From positions 44,080,758-44,144,757 of the forward strand of contig NC_054704.1 in assembly GCF_016097555.1 (NCBI RefSeq): 64,000 nt of DNA, in the 5' to 3' direction. The translations under genes and the position numbers were made by a program. Of this stretch, positions 54,905 through 64,000 are shown in pieces; the first letter of the stretch is position 1, and every line of letters starts with the position of its first letter. The notes under the pieces are model-generated. The model searched no databases, was not told where the DNA came from, and saw only the letters and a list, made by a program, of their open reading frames with translations. The DNA is from Gigantopelta aegis (lineage: Eukaryota; Mollusca; Gastropoda; Neomphalida; Peltospiridae).

Positions 54905-55128
54905 GTCATATAGTCCAAAAGTGGAAATCCGCAACATTTTTCATTTAGTAGCAAGGGATCTTTTACATGATCCATTCCACAGACAGAATATCACATACCA
55001 CGGACTTTGATATATCAGTCGTGGTACACTGGCTAGAACGATAAATAGCCTAATTGGCCCGCCGACGGGGATCGATCCTAGACCAGTCGCGCTTCAGACG
55101 CGCGCTTTACCACCGAGTTACGTCCCAC
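54905..55128 (-). repeat. SINE family 1, reverse
   Basis: CATTTAGTAGCAAGGGATCT through CGACGGGGATCGATCCTAG to CACCGAGTTACGTCCC, the complete reverse of head and centre; the tail is missing. Confidence 0.88.
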
Positions 55129-55202
55129 CCAGTTTTGTTTCCGACGTCCATACTTTATACGAATACGTTTTAGTGCACATACTTTAATGTTTAAATCTTT
55201 AA

Positions 55203-55520
55203 AGGGACATACCCTAGTTTCAACCCGTGAAAATTAACACTAAGTTTAGTTATCTACAAACCTGCAACACATTTAGATAAAGTTGCAATTGAGTGAAACA
55301 TGAGTCTGTGACTTTGAAATGGTGAAATACCCTCTATGAATAGACTAAAAGTCGACCCCATAACTGTTACTTCTCAGACGCACGTGCGTTTTTAAAAAAT
55401 ATGAGAAATGCATTTTGTGATATTAAAAACACCAGGATGACCAAAAACACTTCGAATGTACGGAAATTGATAATCTAAACAATTTTAAGGTCAATGTCTA
55501 TCATGTGTCACAATTTTCCT
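55203..55520 (+). mobile_element. Repeat K copy with TTAA-type end
   Basis: TTTAAAGGGACATACCCTAG at the left end, then GTTATCTACAAACCTGCAAC and CACCAGGATGACCAAAAACA. The left end ties K to the TTAA element at 48467. Confidence 0.72.
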
Positions 55521-56048
55521 TATGCACGTGATGTGTTTATATTTAATATCTTCCATATTACCACCCACGTAATTATTTATCATGCATATATGTAGGGTTT
55601 ATTTCGTTTATTTTAGATATATATTGGTTTTTCATGCATGAATGTGTTTTAGATAGTGCTGTAGCGTTCCCCGCCATTACCAGATATTGCAAATATGTAT
55701 TTATTATATTTTGCTGTTTTTATTATAAAGCTTATAAGTTGTATAACTTTAAAGCAATAAGGAACTTGAACTCATAAGACCCGTTAACACTTTTCAGTCA
55801 ATCAAATGTTCCACTATTGGTATATCGAAAATCGTGGTACGTGCGGCCCTATTTGTTAGGACGTGCATATATTTAAAAACCCTCTACGAAGAGAATCTTA
55901 TGTTGATAACAATGAACATTTTGTACTTCAGTTCACGAGACACACAATGACATTATCTCTGACACATAAAACAGCAGAATAAACAAAGTGTCACTCCTTT
56001 CATTTTTCAATTTGTGTTATAATGTACATTACACTTTACATACTGTCC

Positions 56049-56050
<2 letters not shown>
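55521..56050. other. Spacer with a SINE-1 fragment
   Basis: 55812-55890 (CCACTATTGGTATATCGAAA) is a worn SINE-1 centre. No exon. Confidence 0.45.

Positions 56051-56127
<77 letters not shown>
56051..56127. repeat. (AT)n microsatellite
   Basis: About 77 bp of AT dinucleotide. Confidence 0.95.
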
Positions 56128-56131
<4 letters not shown>

Positions 56132-56368
56132 CATATATATATAAACAAAATTCAAACTTGCAATCGCGATATAGTCAGTCTTTGACGACAGTTGTCTGAT
56201 TAACCCATCACACGTTCTGCCTATGATATGTCATTTTACACCTGTTAACTCCACTGACGGTGTTCGATGGATCTATGTCAGTCTAAAAGACACATCAAAT
56301 TATGAACATTGGTCTTTGATGATAATCTAAAACTATAATGTATATAATACCATACTCGCACACGTATG

Positions 56369-56393
56369 TACACACACACACACACACACACAT

Positions 56394-56427
<34 letters not shown>

Positions 56428-56429
56428 AC

Positions 56430-56477
<48 letters not shown>

Positions 56478-56486
56478 ATATACATG

Positions 56487-56518
<32 letters not shown>

Positions 56519-56522
56519 TGTA

Positions 56523-56579
<57 letters not shown>

Positions 56580-56581
56580 AT
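56369..56581. repeat. Compound (AC)n/(AT)n/(ATGT)n microsatellite
   Basis: (AC)n 56369-56424, (AT)n to 56470, ATGT tetramers 56490-56520, (AT)n to 56578. Readings over it are artefacts. Confidence 0.95.
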
Positions 56582-56807
56582 ATGCTCGAAACACATATAG
56601 CATGAAACAGATCCAAAGACATACGTATCACTTATTGTTTTAACGGCTACATGGTAATGACAAATGGTAATTTTAACACTGTCATGGTACAGGTTATATT
56701 GTAAATTAGTCCTAGGTTTAATGGGAGACGTAAAAATACAGAATAGCTTGCGTTTACCTGATATGTTATCTGAATCCGCCCGATGCTATTACGGGCATTA
56801 GTAGATA

Positions 56808-56976
56808 AGTCCGTGGTATGTGTTGTCTTGTATGTGGGATGGTGCTACTAATGAAAAAAATTATAGCGAGTTTTCTAAGACTGTATGTCGGAATTACCAA
56901 ATGTTTGACATCCAATAGCCGATGATTAATAAATCAATGTGCTCTAGTGGTGTCGTTAAACAAAACAAACATTAAG
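56808..56976 (+). repeat. SINE family 1 with internal deletion
   Basis: GTCCGTGGTATGTGTTGTC, GTGGGATGGTGCTACTAATG (the CATATAAAAGATCCC segment is deleted), then the normal tail to GTCGTTAAACAAAACAAAC. Confidence 0.85.
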
Positions 56977-57305
56977 TTTTAATATTATTATATAGTTTAT
57001 ATATAAAATATACTAGTACTAGTAATTTAGTGTTCTGCTTGTCGCTGTGAATAGTGAACTTCTGACACAATCACATAGCCCTTATCATTTACACGAACTA
57101 CAAGACGTCACCCCTATCACTCAAATCGACAACAACCGACTTCTTTAATAACACGGAGTCGTAGAGTGCACAAGTTCAAATCTACTCCTCTCACAGATAA
57201 TAACCCAGTTTTACCCCTTAACTAGATTAAGTCACCAAGAGATATCTACCGACATTTCAATGTCTGCCCTTTTCTTGACGAAGGGAAGCCTTACGAAAAA
57301 AAGTA

Positions 57306-57681
57306 TTAATAATTAGATATTAATATATATATAGGACTGAATTCGTCCGCCATCTCCACGCTGTTTTCCCTGTCAATGTTTCCCGATACGGGAACCCGTT
57401 GACAGTAATGAGGGCATGTATCATTAAAGGACTTTTCTGCTTGATACTGGCCCGTGCAATATATGTTCGGTAATTGCCATCGGTTGGGTATGGTTTCGAT
57501 TTCAAAGCAGACGCATCCATCTCGAAGCCAATAATTTGTCTTATTAGCCGTTTCTGGAGTCAGAGATAACCGAGTGGTGCACGACGAACAGGCATTCATC
57601 TCCTCTCGATATCCGGAGCGACTAATATGCTTGTGGACAAATGATAAAATATACCTTATCGAGTTGGTCCTGTAATATATA
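57306..57681 (-). CDS. Candidate cysteine-rich terminal exon, unassigned
   Basis: On the minus strand, after an acceptor-like TATATATTACAG (exon from 57681), the frame is open to TAA at 57306-57308. The middle carries eight cysteines in a dense pattern: ACSSC, DGCVC, IYCTG, TCPHYC, with a sequon (NKT) and aromatic residues between (NYWLRDGCVCFEIE, NRWQLPNIYC). This looks like an extracellular disulfide-rich domain and not random DNA, but I cannot place it in a family. No signal peptide is present, so an upstream exon would be needed. The last 20 residues are low in cysteine and less convincing. Confidence 0.4.
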
Positions 57682-57739
57682 TGTGTTAATTGACTCATTG
57701 AAACTGAAAGAGATGCACACTGAGACAGATATAGTGTGT

Positions 57740-57836
57740 GTGTGGGGGGTGGGTGGTTGGGGGGGGGGGGGGAGAGAGGGGGGGGGCAGTGAAAGTAAGA
57801 GATTTAAAAAGATGTAGAGACAGAGATATAGAGAGC

Positions 57837-57910
<74 letters not shown>
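57740..57910. repeat. G-rich tract and (GA)n microsatellite
   Basis: G-runs at 57744-57787 followed by (GA)n at 57841-57908. Confidence 0.95.
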
Positions 57911-57915
<5 letters not shown>

Positions 57916-58155
57916 AGATACAAGAATACGCTCATAAATCTGATGTTTGTCTTGAAAGATAAAATAAAACTTTCTTTCGTCGATAATTTAATACTTTTTC
58001 ATCTGCCATGAAACGTTTTATCTTGTCTGCATACATAAAAATCTATACGACTTTCCATATTAGGCATATATACATCATTTGCATCTACTGTTTAGAGTTC
58101 ATTTTCCTTTGTCAAATAGATATATTTTTTATCTGTTACAAAATGTTCATCATAG

Positions 58156-58192
58156 GCATGCCATTTAAAGATATACATTGTCTCGTGCCCAG
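58156..58192 (+). CDS. Candidate short exon (pair, first)
   Basis: Between an AG (TTCATCATAG) and a strong donor GTGAGT, 37 bp encode MPFKDIHCLVP plus two bases of the next codon. Its phase fits the exon at 59868 to give VPRDDIGRVQFAAKVG. Short and unsupported by family similarity. Confidence 0.3.
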
Positions 58193-58479
58193 GTGAGTAC
58201 ACCTAGACCAGCAATTGTAAAACCTAAAAGCCTTGACTTTGGCTGTTATAAAGTCTGTAGACTTTAGGCAATTCAAGCATCAAAACAAAGCCCACAACAC
58301 AACAATACACATGTCCAAATAGTTTCTAGACATTATACATCATAAAATGGTAACGCTTATTTGTGATTAGCTTGAACAGAGCAAAATCCTGGTGACTGAA
58401 ACATATATCTGTTAAACTACAAGGACTGTTCCCTCCCCGCTTTAATTGCCATGATAACATTGTTTAAATAGCAGCTCAG

Positions 58480-58610
58480 TGATAGTGCGCCTGAAGTGCG
58501 ATAGACCGCAGAATCAACCGCTATCTACAGAGTTTTTCCCGTCCAAACAATGCTCCACAAATCGTACATCAAAGGCCTGTTCTGTCTATTTCTCTCTTAA
58601 ATACTCTATA
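58480..58610 (+). repeat. SINE family 1, strongly diverged
   Basis: CCGTCCAAACAATGCTCCAC and CAAATCGTACATCAAAGGCC retain the family-1 order; the head is barely readable. Confidence 0.5.
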
Positions 58611-58774
58611 TCGAAATAAACGCACCACGTAGATACCAGATAGCCATAGTTTTAAAATGTACTGAGGTGCCATTCAAATATTAATTTACTATCCAAAAGA
58701 AGGATGACAATTCTACAATCAACGCACCCCAAAGAAGGCGATCTAACCGCAAAGATACCTGCCATTCCAGATAC

Positions 58775-58778
<4 letters not shown>

Positions 58779-58859
<81 letters not shown>

Positions 58860-58939
58860 CGAGTGAAAGGGGAGAGACACATACTAAGACAGAAAGACAC
58901 ACACACACACAGGGACAGATAGACAGACAGGCGGGGGGG

Positions 58940-58990
<51 letters not shown>
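58779..58990. repeat. Two (GA)n blocks
   Basis: (GA)n at 58779-58858 and 58942-58988, separated by an ACAG- and AC-rich segment. Ser-Leu readings on the minus strand are artefacts. Confidence 0.95.
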
Positions 58991-58991
<1 letters not shown>

Positions 58992-59867
58992 CGATGAACA
59001 AAACGGAAAATCACTGACGAGTCTCAAATTCAGCAAAAAATCGGGATAAACCGGTTATTGACAATTCATTAATGACAAACCGATCTAGTATATCCCAAGA
59101 GGTACATTCACAGTTCTTATGATATATATTTTTTTAAACCCACGCCCACGTATATAAGATATACAAAGAACAACCTACAATGTGCTTTCTTCGTTTTGGT
59201 TATCACACACAAGAGCCCAGAAAAGGCTTAATGTCAAAATGAACATAATGCAATTTAATCAGCTGCTGCTTTGTTCTGTTATTGGATGTCAAGCTGATCG
59301 GAATGATTAACTTTCATGTCTTTTATACTGAAAATAGACATTTGAAAGAAGCGAAGCAAAATCCTTGAAGTTGTAGTTTGTGTTATATTTGTGAAATTTT
59401 AACATGTTGAAAAATAGGTCATCAACGTTTGTTGTGTTCCCGTGACGCCTATTCTTCGATTGCATTTAAAACGTATTTACAATCTAGGTCACTCTCAAAC
59501 GCATTAAACATGAAATTGACAATGTCTAGCGGGGCTCTACAACGAAACGTGAATGCAGAATTATCATGTAAGAGATTATGCACACGTGTACCACGCGGAG
59601 AAAAGTACCCCACCAAACCACCTCCCCCAAAAACAACAAAAAAGCAATAATAATAACACCCCCCCAAAAAACAACAACAACAACAACAAAAAACAAACAA
59701 ACAAACAGCAACAACAACAACAACAAAAAAAAAACAAAAAAACTATAAACCCCCCCCCCCCCCCCCCCACAAATCACAACACACCTATAATTCTGAAGTT
59801 ACTTTCTGTATTTTTGTTCCAAATTACTTTGAGATATACCTTTCTTCGTTGTTTATTGGTACTACAG
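58991..59867. other. Spacer, partly low-complexity
   Basis: 59630-59770 is A/C-rich low-complexity DNA with a poly-C run. No exon supported. Confidence 0.45.
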
Positions 59868-59925
59868 GGACGATATTGGCAGGGTGCAGTTCGCTGCCAA
59901 AGTGGGTGTGTTGGATGATAAGTGA
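59868..59925 (+). CDS. Candidate terminal exon (pair, last)
   Basis: Acceptor TTTATTGGTACTACAG, then one base completing an Arg codon and DDIGRVQFAAKVGVLDDK to TGA at 59923-59925. AATAAA follows about 40 bp downstream (near 59968), as expected of a last exon. Compatible in phase with 58156-58192. Gene identity unknown. Confidence 0.38.
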
Positions 59926-60417
59926 GCTGTGACAGGCTTCAAAAATATGTCCTAGTTTACAATAATAAATAGTAAAACCAGTATACGTACTTTTAAACTA
60001 TACAATGTACTTCAATTCCATCTGTAGAGAACGAACTGCAGATTAGTACGGGCTACTCAGTTCAGAACAGCAGAATTGGTACTGTTGATAAAGATAAAGA
60101 ATCGAGATTTTGGAAGATATCTAAGTAGACTATGAAGAAGATAATACCATTTCGGAAATCAGACTTCGCGGTTAAGGGGCGCTATCACTCGCATTCCCTA
60201 CACCCCCAATTACTTCACGAAGGGTAATTTTTAGCTCCCCTTGGCATGTAAATGTATTTGGTATCAATATGGTAATATTAAATGGCTCCTGTTAATAAGT
60301 TAGGCAATTAATCCTCATGTTTTTTTTACCTGAATGTCTGGGAAATGAAAACTAACTGTACGATGTCACGTCAACTATGATGTTCCTTGTGTAAGATCGC
60401 CAATGACGTCAGACTAA

Positions 60418-60714
60418 CTGGTACCGACTGCACGGGACACCGTGGACAGGGTAGATAGACGCGCTGGCGGTCGACTGCGGAAGCACCTTGGCAATCGATT
60501 TTATTATGAAAATGTCGACGTCGCAACCAGTTTATATGGAGCGAGTATTCACGACACACTTGGGTCGCCTGTACACAATACGTCATCTCATCGGACAACC
60601 TGTGCACTGTCTGTGGATGATATACATCGTCACAACACCGGGCTGACGTGGCGGAAACTTTTTCTAAGAAGAGATGATTATGAAGAGGAGGTACTGAGGT
60701 GCTTTGAAAGGTAA
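60418..60714 (+). CDS. Candidate exon ending at a donor site, unassigned
   Basis: CG-rich for this window and open from 60418 (after TAA) to the donor GAAAG/GTAAGG at 60714. The product includes YYENVDVATSLYGASIHD and LTWRKLFLRRDDYEEEVLRC, which is balanced and charged like a real protein. There is no in-frame ATG, so it would have to be an internal exon with an acceptor after 60417. An overlapping frame starting MKMSTSQPVYMERVF (60507) stops after about 46 codons. No family recognised. Confidence 0.35.
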   Translation: MVPTARDTVDRVDRRAGGRLRKHLGNRFYYENVDVATSLYGASIHDTLGSPVHNTSSHRTTCALSVDDIHRHNTGLTWRKLFLRRDDYEEEVLRCFER

Positions 60715-60931
60715 GGTGAAAATTTGATTTGGAACTCCATGGATTAAATTGAAGGTATTGCTAGTCTTGCCGAGTTTGTGAAATCTTGGAAATAATATTC
60801 CTTATTTTATTTTGGTAATAAACAGTTGGTTTATACGACTGATATTGCTACGTGAGGCTAAGTTATACTTAGTTTGTTGGGTAGTTGCCCAGATGTATGG
60901 TTCTGTAAGAATTGCTGTTCGAGAATTACTG

Positions 60932-61131
60932 CAGGGCTGTAGCTAGCGGGGGTGGGGTAGGGTGGGGTGGGGGACCAAATCCGGAAAAAATTATAGAAAC
61001 TTAAAAGAAAATTCTCTTCTTAACCGTTTAAGGAGTTTTAGACATATTAACTACTCAGTTGCCTCCCCCCCCCCCCCAAAAAAAAAAAAATCAAAATCAA
61101 AAAAAAAAAAAAAATCCTAGCTACGGCCCTG
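60932..61131. mobile_element. MITE H, copy 2 (200 bp)
   Basis: Ends CAGGGCTGTAGCTAG and CTAGCTACGGCCCTG. Flanked by TACTG (60927-60931 and 61132-61136). The interior (TCCGGAAAAAATTATAGAAA, TTCTCTTCTTAACCGTTTAA) matches copy 1 at 40798. Confidence 0.92.
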
Positions 61132-61224
61132 TACTGTTTAAACATTAATGCTCTACGGTGAATTCTGGGACATAGTAACTTAGTTTTTTTGTTATTTGGA
61201 AATAGAGATGGGGGTAGTATACAA

Positions 61225-61305
61225 TGAATGAATGAATGAATGAATGAATGTTTAACGACACCCAAGCACGAAAAATACATCGGCTATTGGGCGTCAAACT
61301 ATTGT
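61225..61305 (-). repeat. (ATGA)n and SINE-like tail, reverse
   Basis: ATGAATG tandem units run into TGTTTAACGACACCCAAGCA and TACATCGGCTATTGGGCGTC, resembling the reverse of a SINE 3' end. Confidence 0.6.
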
Positions 61306-61853
61306 AATGCAAACAAATAAAGTGATGATCAACATCAATATAAGAATTCAAGATTTAAATAAAAACAGTGTAAAGAACTGTGCAAAAATACAAATATCAC
61401 AGATAGATAGTGACTTTTATAGACTGTGTGCTGTATTGGCCATTCTCAAATAGAATGTTACACCCCTGCACCACGGTGAGGTTACAGCACGCGCGGGGGT
61501 GGGGGTGGGGGGTGGGGGCGGGTAGTATACAGTTCGGACAGCTAATTATAACAATTATTTTTCATGCAATCGGAACAACATGCTAATTTTGTTCATACTT
61601 TTGAATATAGATAATTTGATAATGAATATTTTATTTTTGTGCATTCATAATTATTGTCGGTGAAATTTTAATAACATTTATTTGATGTTATTACGAAATC
61701 GGTTATGGGTTCTAATCATCAAAATCATGTATGGACTTCAACAAGAAAAAAGAAAGAAGAATGCCAACAACGAACTTCACCAATCCGCTCTCCTGTTTCT
61801 TGTGTGTAGTTTAGATAATTACTCCATTTCGTTGGTGTAGCCAAGGAATATGA

Positions 61854-61884
<31 letters not shown>

Positions 61885-62239
61885 TGTGCCATAGCCCTTC
61901 CGAATGACGGACCCTTCGACCGTATATATTGGCCTTTTGTTATAATCATAGCAGTCCTGTATAGGGCAGCCATCTGGTTTTGTTTGTATGTGTGAATATA
62001 TACTAGTCAGCTTTCACCTGGGATATCTGGGAAAACATACATAGTCAAGTAAAACAACTGCATTAATTGTGTAAGATGAATGAAAATATTTAATTGTAGT
62101 CATGCATTACTATGCTGATGTGTGGTACTAAACCGCATAATCTCACTGATCATATGTTGCACAAATTGTTTATCATCACATATATTTAGTATACCTTTAG
62201 TGACAGTTGAGTAACTTAATATAGTTTGCTTTATATTCA
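61306..62239. other. Spacer with G-rich tract and (GT)n
   Basis: G-rich 61496-61522 and (GT)n 61854-61884. No exon supported. Confidence 0.45.
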
Positions 62240-62480
62240 TTTCATTTCAGCTTATTTTCGTGCTTATTAAGGTTCAAGTACGCTGTCCTGGGCACACACC
62301 TAAGCTATCTGTCCAGGTCAGAGTGTTAGTTGTTAGTGAGAGAGAAGAGGGTGTAGTGGTCTTACACCTACCCATCGAGTCGTTAAAACTCGCTCTGGGT
62401 GGGAGCCGGTACCGGGCTGCGAACCCAGTACCTACCAGCCTTATACCCGATGGCTTAACCACGACACCACCGAGGCCGAT
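62240..62480 (-). repeat. SINE family 3, reverse, near full length
   Basis: TTTTCGTGCTTATTAAGGTT through CTCGCTCTGGGTGGGAGCCG to CACGACACCACCGAGGCCG. Confidence 0.92.
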
Positions 62481-62636
62481 TGCTTTACATTATATAGGAC
62501 CGCGTATAGTGTCTCTCATGAACGTATGTTTTCGAAAACTGCTGAAACACGTTGACTGATTAGGATCTGTGACTATAATCGAATCCTGCCGCCATAACCA
62601 ATGGCCGGTGGCAGTTATTGACTTCCTCAAAGTGGA

Positions 62637-63023
62637 CCGGCCTCGGTGGCGTCGTGGCAGGCCATCGGTCTACAGGCTGGTAGGTACTGGGTTCGGAACC
62701 CAGTCGAGGCATGGGATTTTTAATCCAGATACCGACTCCAAACCCTGAGTGAGTGCTCCGCAAGGCTCAATGGGTAGGTGTAAACCACTTGCACCGACCA
62801 GTGATCCATAACTGGTTCAACAAAGGCCATGGTTTGTGCTATCCTGCCTGTGGGAAGCGCAAATAAAAGATCCCTTGCTGCCAATCGGAAGAGTAGCCCA
62901 TGTAATGGCGACAGCGGGTTTCCTCTCAAAATCTGTGTGGTCCTTAACCATATGTCTGACGCCATATAACCGTAAATAAAATGTGTTGAGTGCGTCGTTA
63001 AATAAAACATTTCTTTCTTTTTT
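62637..63023 (+). repeat. SINE family 2, full length with 14-bp target duplication
   Basis: TTCCTCAAAGTGGA at 62623-62636 and 63024-63037 brackets a complete family-2 copy (CCGGCCTCGGTGGCGTCGTG to GTGTTGAGTGCGTCGTTAAA). The exact long duplication indicates a fairly recent insertion. Confidence 0.95.
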
Positions 63024-63589
63024 TTCCTCAAAGTGGAGCCCACTAGCCGATGTATATTTTGGAAATGGGGTATCGTTAAACATCCATTCATTCATCATAG
63101 TTGTGAGTTACTAGTAGTATATTTATCCTCAAGTCAACAAGGATGCTGATTTACGTTTGAGGAATGGGTGTGTACAAGTTTGGAAAGTTTGACTTTCTAA
63201 AATCGAGTTTTTGTTTTCGTCAAAGAGGAATCGATGAAGCGGCATGTAACTCAACAATGAATAATGCTAAATACCAGTATAAAATATATTGACACAATGT
63301 TAAACCCACAACATTTTTTTTTAATGTGAATAAAAAATATTGATAAATTACCATCAAATTATACAGCTTAAATCTCGGTTTCAATAGAGGGATGATGGAA
63401 ACACGCGTGAAGATCCAAACTAGGCAGTTCTACCTGAATTACAGTAATCGATACGCAGTACTATATACACAAAGACGAATGGCAGAAGGCTGGTTCAATT
63501 GTTTAACCTGACTGGTCGAGCAGATGCCATCATCCCTGTATCAAAAAAAAAGAAGAAAAAAAAAACAGAAAGAAAAAGTTTAATATGTG
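63024..63589. other. Spacer, nothing recognised
   Basis: A SINE-like fragment (CACTAGCCGATGTATATTTT) at 63040. Otherwise AT-rich. Confidence 0.4.
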
Positions 63590-63980
63590 CAATGAATAGT
63601 GTGTCAATTGAATTTCGTTTAAAATTATTTGATGCAATTGTAGTTGCTATATTACTCTATGGTTGTGAATCCGAGAATTTGAAAATATTAATGTATTAGA
63701 AAATGTACATATCCACTATTACGATATTTAACAAAGGCAAGAAAAGGTATATGTATATACATGTATGTCGTATGTTTTGAAAAACACCACTATTGCTTAT
63801 AATATCCATGCGTATTACAATGTATACGTTTTTGAACTTGTCTTCTGACAGATAAATCAATACAGATCTACACATTATTTCATGACTATACAGTGTGGAA
63901 CAAACCATACATAGATTATCAGTGCTAGAGTTCTACTGTATAAGCTTGGCCTAAATATTTGGGACAAGCCAGTGGCAGAT
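63590..63980 (+). pseudogene. Non-LTR reverse transcriptase C-terminal fragment, decayed
   Basis: MNSVSIEFRLKLFDAIVVA with ILLYGCE is the conserved region after the RT core. YNIHAYYNVYVFELVF and LLYKLGLNIWDKP further down resemble the C-terminal part of the same ORF in shifting frames. Several stops are present. Distinct from the RNase H-type element at 16858. Confidence 0.65.
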
Positions 63981-64000
63981 CCAGAAAATCCATTTGGGGG

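Noticed and set aside
55988-56643. Tyr-Ile and Thr-His repeat ORFs
   Set aside because: Translations of (AT)n and (AC)n microsatellites.

Overview
This is a window of a repeat-rich animal nuclear genome, most likely a marine mollusc and probably a gastropod. The evidence is spliced genes with GT-AG introns, an AT-rich background, very long simple repeats, and dozens of copies of a few tRNA-headed SINE families whose consensus I associate with gastropod genomes. The species assignment is inference. I see no bacterial gene, operon, rRNA or genuine tRNA gene, and no CRISPR array.

Host genes occupy little of the window. On the minus strand, 5931 down to 2004 carries the first four coding exons of a secreted CUB-domain protein (signal peptide, one complete CUB domain, start of a second); the gene runs off the left edge. 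On the plus strand, 29465-36876 is a complete five-exon gene for a SRD5A3-type polyprenal/polyprenol reductase of 295 residues, with every splice phase closing. Three weaker candidates sit on the right: a cysteine-rich minus-strand exon (57306-57681), a phase-compatible pair of short plus-strand exons (58156-58192 and 59868-59925), and an exon-like ORF ending at a donor (60418-60714).

The rest is mobile DNA and its debris. There are three LTRs of one family (700-1909 with an intact 5-bp target duplication, 45314-46620, and a truncated one at 53110) and a broken Gypsy-like pol (51431-52892) just upstream of the third. Non-LTR retrotransposon remains lie at 16858-18198 (bounded by a 9-bp target duplication), 24990-25560 and 63590-63980. 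A terminal-inverted-repeat transposon with 9-bp target duplications occurs as a 555-bp short form (35761-36315, inside a SINE) and as a 1467-bp form (27607-29073) carrying an extra CG-rich, coding-like block. There is also a TTAA-flanked family (48467-49292 and relatives), a 178-200 bp MITE pair, and at least six foldback hairpins.

The SINEs are modular: at least three tRNA-like heads are joined to at least three alternative tails, with the same tail found behind different heads. One SINE head segment has expanded into a 59-bp minisatellite (43155-43567). Many insertions are nested with readable target duplications, so relative insertion order can be worked out at several places.

I found no dedicated new gene system. 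The most unusual items are the gene-capture-like block in the 9-bp-TSD transposon, the SINE-derived minisatellite, the repeated bZIP-type palindromes in the LTRs, and the unassigned cysteine-rich exon.
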